A stretch of DNA of 64,000 nt. Origin: Christensenella timonensis. Lineage in GTDB: Bacteria; Bacillota; Clostridia; Christensenellales; Christensenellaceae. Below the pieces are notes generated by a model, which was not told the origin of the DNA, made no database searches, and saw nothing but the letters and a program-made list of their open reading frames with translations. Shown here piece by piece: positions 1-8,584 of the stretch (positions are counted from its first letter, which is position 1; each line of letters starts with the position of its first letter). The stretch lies in contig NZ_FLKP01000002.1 in assembly GCF_900087015.1 (NCBI RefSeq), forward strand, positions 930,001 to 994,000, given 5' to 3'. Position numbers and translations under genes: made by a program.

Positions 1-1
1 G

Positions 2-856
2 GCAAAGGATGCGTATAACTTTGTATTCTTATCGCCCAACCAAGGAAACCCGTTCTGGGTGTCCGTATCGGAAGGCGTGAAGCAGACGGCCGAAGCGAAG
101 GGCGCGACGGTCACGGTATACGATGCACAGGACGACCCGGCAAAACAGGTCAGCCAGGCGGAGGATGCGATCCTCGCAGGCGTGGACGCGCTTTTTGTCA
201 GCCCGTTTGAAACGGATACCGGCACGGCGATCACGGAAAAGGCCAATGAAGCGAACATCCCGGTATTTATCCTCGATACAGGCGCGGAAGGCGATTACAC
301 CGCGTTTATTACGTCGGATAATAAGCAGGGCGGAAAAGTGGCGGCAGAATACTTGCTGGAAAATACTGGGGACGACAGGAACATTGCGGAGCTGCAGGGC
401 CTGATCGGCCGTGTGATCCCGGCGCAGCGCGGCGTTGGTTTTAACGAAGTGATGGATGAAAAGGGCGTGAAAGTCAACTATGTACAGCCGGCGGACTTCA
501 ACCGTTCCAAGGGCATGGACTTGATGGACACCTTCCTGACGCAGGATCCGGCGATCAATGCGGTATTCTGCTGGAACGACGAGATGGCGCTGGGCGCGAA
601 GGAAGCGATTGCGGCGCACGGCCTGACGGACAAGGTGCTGCTCATCGGTTTTGACGCGACGGACGAAGGCCTGCAGGCGGTAAAGGACGGAGAAATGGCC
701 GCTACCGTGGCACAGAACCCATTTGGCTTCGGTGAAATGGGCGTTGAGCTTGCGTACAAGCACTTCAACGGCGAAAGCTTTGAAAAAGACGTGCTGATCG
801 AGTGCGAACTGATCACAAAGGACAACGTGGACGAATATATGGCTTCCCACAAATAA
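2..856 (+). CDS. Sugar ABC transporter substrate-binding protein (5' truncated by window edge)
   Basis: The open frame enters from the left edge and ends at TAA 854-856, giving 284 codons of a type-1 periplasmic binding fold protein of the RbsB/ribose-galactose group. Seen: the N-terminal strand FVFLSPNQGNPFW, an Asp-Ala-Leu-Phe-Val-Ser-Pro loop, the second-lobe ITSDNKQGG segment, and FCWNDEMALGAKEAI followed by GFDAT, all typical of this family. The signal peptide and lipobox lie upstream of the window. The protein should bind a monosaccharide outside the membrane and hand it to an RbsC/RbsA-type permease presumably encoded further upstream. It directly precedes the glycyl radical enzyme genes on the same strand, so its ligand is probably their substrate or precursor. 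The ligand cannot be told from sequence. Confidence 0.93.
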   Translation, partial: AKDAYNFVFLSPNQGNPFWVSVSEGVKQTAEAKGATVTVYDAQDDPAKQVSQAEDAILAGVDALFVSPFETDTGTAITEKANEANIPVFILDTGAEGDYTAFITSDNKQGGKVAAEYLLENTGDDRNIAELQGLIGRVIPAQRGVGFNEVMDEKGVKVNYVQPADFNRSKGMDLMDTFLTQDPAINAVFCWNDEMALGAKEAIAAHGLTDKVLLIGFDATDEGLQAVKDGEMAATVAQNPFGFGEMGVELAYKHFNGESFEKDVLIECELITKDNVDEYMASHK

Positions 857-882
857 GGGCCCATATTCGATGCGGTATGCGC

Positions 883-907
883 GGGCATGGACGACCCGTC
901 CATGCCC
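883..907 (+). other. Intercistronic GC-rich hairpin after the binding-protein gene
   Basis: A perfect 10-bp inverted repeat, GGGCATGGAC / GTCCATGCCC with a 5-nt loop, lies 26 bp after the stop codon. No T-run follows, so it is more likely an mRNA-stabilising or processing hairpin than a terminator. It covers the ATG at 887, which argues against that codon as the next gene's start. Confidence 0.6.
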
Positions 908-931
908 CGCAATGCCGCGGCAGGCAGGGTG

Positions 932-1813
932 ATGGAAAAATATTGCGTCTTCGACATACAGAATTTTTCGTACCATGACGGGCCGGGAATCCGGACGACC
1001 GTATTCCTGAAAGGATGCAGCTTGCGCTGCTTTTGGTGTCAAAACCCGGAATCACAGGATGAAAACCCGGAATTGATGTACTTTGAGAATCTTTGTATCC
1101 GCTGCGGACAGTGCATAAGGGTATGTACGCGGGGAGCGTTGGAGGCAGGAAACAAACACGCGTTGCGCATTGGCCGCTCCGTATGCGATGCATGTGGAAA
1201 ATGCGCTGGAATATGTCCGGCTGGGGCGCTCAAGATAGCCGGAAAGTACATGACGGCGCAGGAGATATTGGAGCGGGTATGCATGGACAGGGAGTTTTTC
1301 GGGCAGGACGGCGGAATGACACTAAGCGGCGGGGAACCGCTGTATCACAAAAATGCAGCCGCTTTATTAAAGCTGGCGAGGGAAGAAGGAATCAACACCG
1401 CGGTGCAGACCGCGGGTCACATAGAACGGGAAGCGCTCAAGCAGGCCGCACGGTATACGGATATTTTTTTATATGACCTCAAAGCGTATGACGATGCAAA
1501 GCACAAAAAAGCATGCGGCAGCGGCAACGCGCGTATTTTAAGCAACCTGGAATGGCTGGCAGGAAACGGAGCGCGCGTGCGGGTCAGGATCCCGGTGATC
1601 CCCGGCGTAAACGACGGCTGGGAAGAGATAGGCAAGATCGCGAAATATGTGAAAGGGCTTGGCCTAAGCGCACCGGAGTTGCTGGCGTTTCACACGCTGG
1701 GAGCTGCAAAATACAGGGCGCTCGGACGGCGGTACGGGGCGGAAGGGCTTCCGGCTTCCGGCGGGGAGCAGCGCGCCGCACTGCAAGAGGCGGTCGGCCG
1801 CTTGTTCGGATAA
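932..1813 (+). CDS. Glycyl radical enzyme activating protein (radical SAM), first copy
   Basis: This is a PflA-family activase that installs the glycyl radical on its partner by SAM cleavage. Residues 29-36 carry the radical-SAM cluster motif CX3CX2C (GCSLRCFWC). A two-cluster ferredoxin-type insert follows (CIRCGQCIRVC and CDACGKCAGICP), as in activases of glycerol/choline-type enzymes and unlike plain PflA. GGMTLSGGEP is the SAM-binding GGE motif. I choose ATG 932 (293 aa): the 887 ATG lies in a hairpin and has no ribosome site, while 932 begins the conserved sequence (GTG 929 is also possible). It ends 14 bp before the first glycyl radical enzyme, its likely client. The paired arrangement is repeated downstream. 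Confidence 0.93.
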   Translation: MEKYCVFDIQNFSYHDGPGIRTTVFLKGCSLRCFWCQNPESQDENPELMYFENLCIRCGQCIRVCTRGALEAGNKHALRIGRSVCDACGKCAGICPAGALKIAGKYMTAQEILERVCMDREFFGQDGGMTLSGGEPLYHKNAAALLKLAREEGINTAVQTAGHIEREALKQAARYTDIFLYDLKAYDDAKHKKACGSGNARILSNLEWLAGNGARVRVRIPVIPGVNDGWEEIGKIAKYVKGLGLSAPELLAFHTLGAAKYRALGRRYGAEGLPASGGEQRAALQEAVGRLFG

Positions 1814-1827
1814 GGGAAGGGGCAGAC

Positions 1828-4098
1828 ATGGTTTCTGAAAGGATCCGAAAGATCAGGGATATTTCGTTTGATTACGGCGAGATGTCAAAGTACATATCCG
1901 TGCAGGAGATCAGATTTACGCCTGACCCGCAAAAAAGCCGGATCCTGCGGCATGCGGACGCTTTTTGCGCGGTGATGGACCAGCTCGAAACCAATTATAT
2001 CCCCGGGAGCCTGCTCGCGGGAAACGGTGGGGATAAGTTTGCAGCGCGCCCCAGGCACCTTTTTGCGGAGGAGATGGAAGAGATCAGGCAATATCCGCGA
2101 GGGTGCAGGAAAGAATTGCTGGATGCGCTGCGCGAGGAAATGTTTTTTATCTGGCCGTTTTCAGACGGGCACATCGCGCCCCATTTTGAACGGCTGTTGC
2201 AAACGGGGATCGACGGGCTGCTGGCGGAGATCGGTAAACGCATGAAAGATACCGGGCTCAGCCCGAAACAGGCAGCGTTTTTGGCAGCGGCAAAGCAGGA
2301 ATGGGAAGCGGTGAAGCGGCTTGCCCTGCGTTACGCAGGCTTTTTCAGGAAAAAAGCGGCGCAAGCGGCAAGGCAGGAGGAACGGGACGCCTATCTGGAG
2401 ACCGCAGATACGGTCACGCGCGTTCCCGCCGGCCCGGCAAGGACGTTCCGCGAGGCACTGCAAAGCGTATATTTCCTGCATATGTGCACACAGTTCGACG
2501 ACGTGAGCAACCATTCCTTCGGGCGGTTTGACCAGTACATGTACCCCTATTATGAGCGGGACATAGAAAAAGGCATTTTGACAAAAGAGCAGGCGCGCGA
2601 CTTGTTTTACGAATTTTGGTTGAAATTCACACCGGGGTATTTGAAATCACAGCACGACGGGCAACGTTCGGAGGGACAAGGCTTTTTAAAGGAGAACATC
2701 CCGGAAAACGGCCTTACCTGGCTGACGCTCAAATGCATCAGCCACGTGCGGCATTTAGACGATGGGCAGACCATGGATATCTGCGGATATACCAAAGGGG
2801 GCGGGGACGCGACCAATGACATATCGCGTATGGCGATCGAGGCGCTCGACCTTTTCAGGACGTTTGAGCCAAAGCCGGTCGTACAGTATACGGAAAAGAC
2901 AGACCAGGCGCTGATGGATCGATGCTACGCGATCCTTGCAAGCGGTCATGGGCATCCGGCGATCGCCTATCCCAAGAACGGCCGCGAAGGGCTGCGCAGG
3001 TATGACGGCTATTTTCGGGAAGAGGATATCGGTAACTATTGCCATATCGGCTGTGTGGAGCCCGGCATCGCGGGGAAAGGGTATACCGACCCGATGAATT
3101 GCTTTTTCAACCTCCCCAAGGCGTTGCTGGTGACGATACAGGGCGGGTATCTGGACGGTAAACAGATCGGCCTTTTGCAGGAAACACCGCGAACCTATGA
3201 AGCCTTCCTCAGGAATTTTTATGAACAGGTCGGTTATTTTATGGATTTGTATGTGGAGGGGAGCAACGATGCGAACCCTTTCTACGCACAATACTTTTTC
3301 CGACCGCTGGTATCCGCGGCGATCGACGGATGCATTAAAAAGGCGCTGGCCGTAGACGAGGGCGGAAGCGAATATTGGAGCAAGGGCATGAATATCGCGG
3401 GGCTTGCCACAGCGGCGGACTCGCTTTACGCAATCAAAAAACTGGTCTATGACGAACGGGAAATGGGCATCGGGGAGCTGGCGGGTATCCTGCAAGGCAA
3501 TTATGAAAAGCAGGATGCTTTGCGCAGCAGGCTTGCAAACCGACTGCCCAAATATGGAAACGGACAAGGAGAAGTGGACAGGATCGCCGCCGGCCTGGCG
3601 CGGTATTGCTGCGAGCGGGTACGCAGCTACCGCACCTATAATGGGAACAGGTACCGCCCGGGGCTATACAGCTTTTACGAAACGGTGAACCGGCTGGGAA
3701 GCGTGACGGGGGCGACGCCCAACGGGCGAAAAGCGGGGGAACGTTTTTCGCTGAATACGGCCCCGGATCATGGGGCGATCCGTAGCGGGATCACGCCGGC
3801 CCTGCGTTCTGTCACGGCCTTTGCGCATTCGCTGGCGGACAATGCCTGCACGGTGGACCTGCACCTTTGCGCGGGCACGCCGCCCGGGGCCATCCGCTCG
3901 GTAAGTGAATATTTGAACGGCCACGGCGCGCTGTACCTGCAAACGTCCGTGGTGGACAAAGAGGATATGGAAAGAGCGGAAATACACCCGGAGGATTACC
4001 GCGACCTGGTGGTACGTGTGACGGGTTTCAGCGCACTGTACGTGACGCTGGACGAAGCGACCCGCAATGAGATCAGGGAACGTTCCTATTGGGGGTGA
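1828..4098 (+). CDS. Glycyl radical enzyme, dehydratase/lyase type, first copy
   Basis: A 756-aa PFL/glycerol dehydratase family protein. The thiyl Cys is C409 in IGCVEP, followed two residues later by the Glu that acts as base in diol dehydratases; PFL instead has two adjacent Cys. The glycyl radical site is G733 in RVTGFSALY, close to the C-terminus as expected. SNHSFGRFDQYMYPYY forms the N-terminal half-barrel motif, with His-Ser-Phe where glycerol dehydratase has His-Ser-Ile-Ser. The start ATG 1828 follows GGGAAGGGG; the frame stays open upstream but there it lies in the activase gene. The reaction is probably elimination or C-C/C-O cleavage on a polyol or sugar-derived substrate, given the neighbouring sugar genes. 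The exact substrate is unknown. The enzyme would be oxygen-sensitive and cytoplasmic. Confidence 0.9.
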   Translation: MVSERIRKIRDISFDYGEMSKYISVQEIRFTPDPQKSRILRHADAFCAVMDQLETNYIPGSLLAGNGGDKFAARPRHLFAEEMEEIRQYPRGCRKELLDALREEMFFIWPFSDGHIAPHFERLLQTGIDGLLAEIGKRMKDTGLSPKQAAFLAAAKQEWEAVKRLALRYAGFFRKKAAQAARQEERDAYLETADTVTRVPAGPARTFREALQSVYFLHMCTQFDDVSNHSFGRFDQYMYPYYERDIEKGILTKEQARDLFYEFWLKFTPGYLKSQHDGQRSEGQGFLKENIPENGLTWLTLKCISHVRHLDDGQTMDICGYTKGGGDATNDISRMAIEALDLFRTFEPKPVVQYTEKTDQALMDRCYAILASGHGHPAIAYPKNGREGLRRYDGYFREEDIGNYCHIGCVEPGIAGKGYTDPMNCFFNLPKALLVTIQGGYLDGKQIGLLQETPRTYEAFLRNFYEQVGYFMDLYVEGSNDANPFYAQYFFRPLVSAAIDGCIKKALAVDEGGSEYWSKGMNIAGLATAADSLYAIKKLVYDEREMGIGELAGILQGNYEKQDALRSRLANRLPKYGNGQGEVDRIAAGLARYCCERVRSYRTYNGNRYRPGLYSFYETVNRLGSVTGATPNGRKAGERFSLNTAPDHGAIRSGITPALRSVTAFAHSLADNACTVDLHLCAGTPPGAIRSVSEYLNGHGALYLQTSVVDKEDMERAEIHPEDYRDLVVRVTGFSALYVTLDEATRNEIRERSYWG

Positions 4099-4109
4099 GG
4101 AGGCCGGCA

Positions 4110-5033
4110 GTGCAAAAGAATATTGGGATCGATATCGGCGGCACAAAAATCCGCATAGGCGTTATAGACGGTAAGGCGCATATCCTCGCGATGGAAAAGC
4201 TTCCCATGCAACACATCCCGGCAGGACAAATGATCGGCCGGATATGCGATGCGGCGGAGCGGATGCTGGAAAAAGCAGGGCTGTGTATGGAGGAAATCGG
4301 CGGGGTCGGGATCGGTGTCCCGGGCACGGTGGATCATGAAACAGGGGCCATAGAATACTGCCCGAATATCGGCTGGACAGGCCAGCCGGCAGGCAAATAC
4401 TTCCGTGGGCGGTGGAACAAGAACATCGCCATTGACCAGGATTCCCGGCTGGCGGCCTTGGGAGAGGCCTTATACGGCGCAGGCAGGGGATACGGCAGCA
4501 TCGCTTGTATCACGCTGGGGACGGGGATCGGCTGCGGCGTCGTGATGGATGGGAAAATATTCCGCGGCGGCATGAACACGGCGGGGGAACTGGGGCATAT
4601 CTGCGTCGAGCCGGGAGGCAGGAGATGTGCCTGCGGAAACCGCGGATGCCTGGAACGGTATTGTTCGGGTACGGGGATCCTGCTCGGCGCGAGGGAACGG
4701 TTTTCGCAAAAGCTGGATGCGGGTGCGCGCACGGAAGATGTTTTTGAGATGGCATACGGCGGGGACGGGGATGCGCTTGCACTGATCGCTGATTGCGTCC
4801 GCATTTTGGCGCAAGGCATCGTGGCGCTGGTGAACGTACTGTCGCCGGAGGCGGTCATCTTGAGCGGAGGATTATGCGCCCATGAAAAGCTTTTGGTAGA
4901 ACCGCTCAAAGAGCGGGTATATGCGCAGGGATATCCTGCGTGGACGAACAGGAAGAAGCTGGCCGTCAAAAAAGCCGAGCTGGGAGAATATGCGCCCCTC
5001 GTCGGCGCGGCGGCAATCGGCACAGGAGCATAA
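4110..5033 (+). CDS. ROK family sugar kinase
   Basis: A 307-aa ROK kinase. The N-terminal phosphate loop is DIGGTKIRIGVIDG; the ROK zinc signature appears as a His-Ile-Cys-Val-Glu segment and then CACGNRGCLE; LGTGIGCGVV and the C-terminal LSGGL motif are present, as in glucokinase/allokinase/fructokinase members. The start GTG 4110 follows GAGGAGG by a good distance and lies 11 bp after the preceding stop; an in-frame TTG at 4089 would overlap that gene and is less likely. It sits between the two glycyl radical enzymes, which suggests that the imported sugar or a product is phosphorylated here. The hydroxyl and sugar specificity cannot be read. Confidence 0.9.
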   Translation: MQKNIGIDIGGTKIRIGVIDGKAHILAMEKLPMQHIPAGQMIGRICDAAERMLEKAGLCMEEIGGVGIGVPGTVDHETGAIEYCPNIGWTGQPAGKYFRGRWNKNIAIDQDSRLAALGEALYGAGRGYGSIACITLGTGIGCGVVMDGKIFRGGMNTAGELGHICVEPGGRRCACGNRGCLERYCSGTGILLGARERFSQKLDAGARTEDVFEMAYGGDGDALALIADCVRILAQGIVALVNVLSPEAVILSGGLCAHEKLLVEPLKERVYAQGYPAWTNRKKLAVKKAELGEYAPLVGAAAIGTGA

Positions 5034-5073
5034 GCACAATAGGATGTGGATCATCATGAACGGAGGTTTTAAC

Positions 5074-7548
5074 ATGAGATACTATTCACCGAAAAACCAT
5101 AAGGACACGGGACACCAATTTTTGGAACGGCCGGTGGTCAGGAGCGCGAGGATCGAGGGGCTGCGCAATACCCTGGTCGACGCGACGCCGCAGATATGCT
5201 CGGACAGGGCGCGGCTTTTGACCGAGGCATACCGCGAGAACCTTTCCGACCCGGTGGAAATAAAGCGGGCGAAAGCGTTTGCGCATGTACTCGACAATAT
5301 GGAGATCGATATACTGGACGGGGAGCTGATTTTGGGCAGCCTGGGCGTAAAGCCGAGAACCGCGCCCATCTTCCCAGAGTTTGGGATGGACTGGCTGGTC
5401 GAAGAGCTTAATGGAAACCCCGTACGCCCGGAGGAACGCCCCGGCGATCGTTATGTGATCAGTGAAGAGGATGAAGCCATATTGCGCGATATCCATGCGT
5501 TCTGGCACGGAAACGACCATGAGACCCGGTGCAGGGCGGCGCTGCCACAGGAAACGGAAACAGCGCGCGCGATCGGCGTGACGGATTCTTACTGGCTGAT
5601 GATCGGCGGAGACGGGCATTTGACGGTCGATTTGAAGGGCGTGATCGACAAGGGCCTTTGCGATGTGATCGCGCGCGCGGAGCAGCGGCTGGAAACGCTC
5701 GACCTTTCAGACCCGGAACAGGAAAAACAGCAATCGTTTTTGAAGGCGGTCATCCTGGCAAACCAGGCGGTCATCCGCTTTGCGGCGAGGTATGCCGCGC
5801 TGGCACGGGAAAAGGCGGCGCAGGAAAAAGACGAGGCGAGGAAAGCCGAGCTTTTGCAAATGGCTGAGGTGTGCGAGCATGTACCTGCGCAGGCGGCGCG
5901 CAGCTTCCACGAGGGGGTACAGGCGGCATGGTTCATCAATTTGACGATGCAGCTCGAAAACAACGGACATTCCATTTCGCTGGGACGCTTCGACCAGAAC
6001 CTGATCGACCTTTACAAGAAGGACATCGAGGCAGGCGTGATCGAATATCCTGACGCACTGGAGCTGGTGGAATGTTTGTTCCTGAAAATGTTCCAGCTCT
6101 TAAAGATCACGTGCTGGGGGAATACCAAAGCCTTTGCCGGATACCAATTGTTCCAGAATTTTACCATCGGCGGACAGGACAAGAACGGCAAGGACAGTAC
6201 GAACGAGCTTTCGTTCCTGATCCTTAACGCGCAGGCGGCGATCGCGCTCAATACGCCGTCCATTTCGCTGCGCTACCACAACCGTATTTCTGAGCGCTTA
6301 CTGTATGCGGCGTTCGACGTGGTACGCATCGGCGGCGGACAGCCGGCTATGTACAGTGACGAGGTGTATATCCCTTCGCTCATCAACCGCGGTATCCCGT
6401 GGGACGATGCGGTCAATTATTCCGTCGTCGGGTGTGTGGAAGCGGTCATCGAGGGCAAACAGACGTGCCGCCCGAACGGTGCGGGCTTCATCAACTTAGG
6501 CAAGATCATGGAGCTGGCGTTATATGACGGGAAAGACCCCAAAACAGGCATATGTATGTGCGCAGGAAACGGCGACCTCAATACCTTCCGGAATTTCGAC
6601 GAGCTGTATGAGGCGTTCAAGATACAGGCGCGCTATTATTTCAGGCAGCAGGTGATCAACGACAATACGATCGACCGCGTGATGGGTGAAGGCATCGCCG
6701 ATCCGTATGTCTCGTCGCTGGTCTCGGACTGCATTACGCGCGGTAAGACCATGAAGGCGGGCGGCGCGGTCTACGATTATTGCGGGCCGCTTTACGTGGG
6801 CGTGGCCAATGTGGGAAATATCCTGGCGGCGGTAAAGAAGGTCGTATTCGATGAAAAGAAGCTGACGGGCTCGCAGCTTAAACATGCCCTGGAAACCAAT
6901 TATGAGGACATGGAAACGACGCCCACCGGACCGGAAATCCAGAGGATGATGCTGGATGCGCCCAAATATGGAAACGACGATGATTATGTGGACGATATCA
7001 TGGTGGATTACTTCCGCTTTATTTGTGAGGAAACGGCGAAATACCACACGACGCGTTATGGCAAAGGGCCGATCGGCGGCACGTGGCAGCCGTCCACCAG
7101 CTCCGTATCTTCCAATGTGCCTATGGGCGAGTTCGTAGGGGCGACGCCGGACGGCAGGAAAGATGGGGAAGCGCTGGCGGATACCTCTTCGCCTACGCAC
7201 GGGACGGATACGCACGGCATCACCGCTTCGTTAAAGTCGGTAGGAAAGCTGCCGACGATCCTCGTTTCGGGCGGGCAGCTTTTGAATATCAAGGTCATGC
7301 CGGCTTCCCTCGAGCCGGGTATGCCGGTCAGGAAGCTCGCGCATGTGATCCGTACCTATTTCAGCGATTTTAAAGGGATGCATGTGCAGATCAACTGTGT
7401 CTCGGCGGAAACGCTGCGCGCCGCGCAGGCCGATCCTTCGGAATATAAAGACCTGATGGTACGTGTGGCGGGGTACAGCGCGCTGTTCACACCTCTTGAC
7501 AAGGCGCTGCAGGACGATATCATCGAGCGTACGCAGCACGCGGTATAA
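5074..7548 (+). CDS. Glycyl radical enzyme, dehydratase type, second copy
   Basis: An 824-aa glycyl radical enzyme, clearly distinct from the 1828-4098 copy. The active-site Cys is C454 in VGCVEA (Cys-x-Glu), the glycyl site is G800 in RVAGYSALF, and ENNGHSISLGRFDQ carries the His-Ser pair that in glycerol/propanediol dehydratases contacts the substrate hydroxyls. The start ATG 5074 has CGGAGG seven bases upstream; in-frame ATGs at 5044 and 5056 would begin before that site. The gene is about 70 residues longer than the first copy, and its match to dehydratases is cleaner. It is followed 23 bp later by its own activase. I infer dehydration of a vicinal-diol-containing sugar or sugar phosphate; the substrate is unproven. 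Confidence 0.92.
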   Translation: MRYYSPKNHKDTGHQFLERPVVRSARIEGLRNTLVDATPQICSDRARLLTEAYRENLSDPVEIKRAKAFAHVLDNMEIDILDGELILGSLGVKPRTAPIFPEFGMDWLVEELNGNPVRPEERPGDRYVISEEDEAILRDIHAFWHGNDHETRCRAALPQETETARAIGVTDSYWLMIGGDGHLTVDLKGVIDKGLCDVIARAEQRLETLDLSDPEQEKQQSFLKAVILANQAVIRFAARYAALAREKAAQEKDEARKAELLQMAEVCEHVPAQAARSFHEGVQAAWFINLTMQLENNGHSISLGRFDQNLIDLYKKDIEAGVIEYPDALELVECLFLKMFQLLKITCWGNTKAFAGYQLFQNFTIGGQDKNGKDSTNELSFLILNAQAAIALNTPSISLRYHNRISERLLYAAFDVVRIGGGQPAMYSDEVYIPSLINRGIPWDDAVNYSVVGCVEAVIEGKQTCRPNGAGFINLGKIMELALYDGKDPKTGICMCAGNGDLNTFRNFDELYEAFKIQARYYFRQQVINDNTIDRVMGEGIADPYVSSLVSDCITRGKTMKAGGAVYDYCGPLYVGVANVGNILAAVKKVVFDEKKLTGSQLKHALETNYEDMETTPTGPEIQRMMLDAPKYGNDDDYVDDIMVDYFRFICEETAKYHTTRYGKGPIGGTWQPSTSSVSSNVPMGEFVGATPDGRKDGEALADTSSPTHGTDTHGITASLKSVGKLPTILVSGGQLLNIKVMPASLEPGMPVRKLAHVIRTYFSDFKGMHVQINCVSAETLRAAQADPSEYKDLMVRVAGYSALFTPLDKALQDDIIERTQHAV

Positions 7549-7571
7549 CCAAAGTAAAGGCAGGGCAACCG

Positions 7572-8507
7572 ATGTTTTTTGATAACCAGGAAGAACGGAA
7601 CACGTTTGGGATTGTTTTCAATATTGAGAAATACCATATCCACGACGGCGAGGGTATCCGTACGAACGTCTTTTTGAAGGGCTGTAACCTGTGGTGCCCG
7701 TGGTGCTGCAACCCGGAATCACAGGTGTTTGCGGCACAGATCGCCATACACGAGAACCTGTGCCAGCGGTGCGGGTATTGCTGCCAGGGCATTTGCCCGC
7801 AGGAGGCGATTTCCCAGGACGGCGACGGGAAAATATGGATCGACAAGGAAAAATGCAACGCCTGCGGCCTGTGCGTGGAAAAGTGTCCCTATTCCGCGCG
7901 CGAGCTGTATGGGAAACGTATGAGCGTTGCGGAAGTGATCGCAGAGGTGGAAAAGGACAGCGCTTATTATTTCCAGTCGGGCGGGGGAATGACGATCTCC
8001 GGCGGGGAACCGTGCATGCAGGCGGATTTTGCAAGCGAGCTTGCAAAAGCTGCACGGCGCAGGTATATCCATGTGGCGATGGAAACGGCGGGGGCCGTCC
8101 CCAAAGAACAATTCTGGAAAGTGGCGCAGCATGTGGACGAGCTTTTGTGCGACCTGAAGTTTACCGACCCGGAAAAGTTCAAGTCGATCTCCGGCGTGCC
8201 GCTTTATGTGGTGAAAGAGAATATCGCGTATGCACGTCAAAACGGGAAATATGTTAAGCTCCGCTGCCCCATCATCCCGACGCTCAACGATGATGAAGGA
8301 CATCTTGCCGGTATTGTCGCCTGGGCGAAGGAGCTTGATATCACGGACGTGGATATCCTGCCTTTCCACCAGCTCGGCAAGTACAAATACGATTCGCTCG
8401 ATTATGACTATACGCTGGGGGAGTTTGCGGATATGGACAAGGCCGTAGCGCAGAAAATTGCCGACGGCATGTGCGCGCAGGGCCTGCACGCGATCGTAGG
8501 GGGCTGA
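7572..8507 (+). CDS. Glycyl radical enzyme activating protein (radical SAM), second copy
   Basis: A 311-aa radical-SAM activase. CX3CX2C at residues 38-45 (GCNLWCPWCC, with an extra adjacent Cys) binds the SAM cluster. Two further four-Cys clusters follow (CQRCGYCCQGICP, CNACGLCVEKCP), and GGGMTISGGEP is the GGE motif. The start ATG 7572 follows AAAGGCAGGG. It probably serves the second enzyme just upstream. Only modest identity to the first activase is visible outside the motifs, so the two enzyme-activase pairs look like separate lineages rather than a recent duplication. Cytoplasmic; it needs reduced ferredoxin or flavodoxin. Confidence 0.93.
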   Translation: MFFDNQEERNTFGIVFNIEKYHIHDGEGIRTNVFLKGCNLWCPWCCNPESQVFAAQIAIHENLCQRCGYCCQGICPQEAISQDGDGKIWIDKEKCNACGLCVEKCPYSARELYGKRMSVAEVIAEVEKDSAYYFQSGGGMTISGGEPCMQADFASELAKAARRRYIHVAMETAGAVPKEQFWKVAQHVDELLCDLKFTDPEKFKSISGVPLYVVKENIAYARQNGKYVKLRCPIIPTLNDDEGHLAGIVAWAKELDITDVDILPFHQLGKYKYDSLDYDYTLGEFADMDKAVAQKIADGMCAQGLHAIVGG

Positions 8508-8534
8508 CAAGAAGGCGGCAAGATGTGTTATAAT
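8504..8534 (+). promoter_or_regulatory. Internal sigma-A promoter before the FGGY kinase
   Basis: Extended -10 TGTTATAAT (hexamer 8529-8534) with a weak -35, CTGACA at 8504-8509, 19 bp upstream. It would allow separate expression of the kinase and mutarotase genes. Confidence 0.5.
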
Positions 8535-8584
8535 GTGCGTATCTTATTTCATAAGAAATTTACAGAATTGGTGGCGTGAGAAAT

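Noticed and set aside
29-1042. 337-aa open frame antisense to the left-edge binding protein
   Set aside because: It is a mirror of a well-supported family protein; its translation is Arg/His/Val-rich low-information sequence with no motif and no ribosome site.
1828-4098. Calling the first glycyl radical enzyme a pyruvate formate-lyase
   Set aside because: PFL uses two adjacent Cys residues; this enzyme has a single active Cys in Cys-Val-Glu, the dehydratase/lyase pattern.
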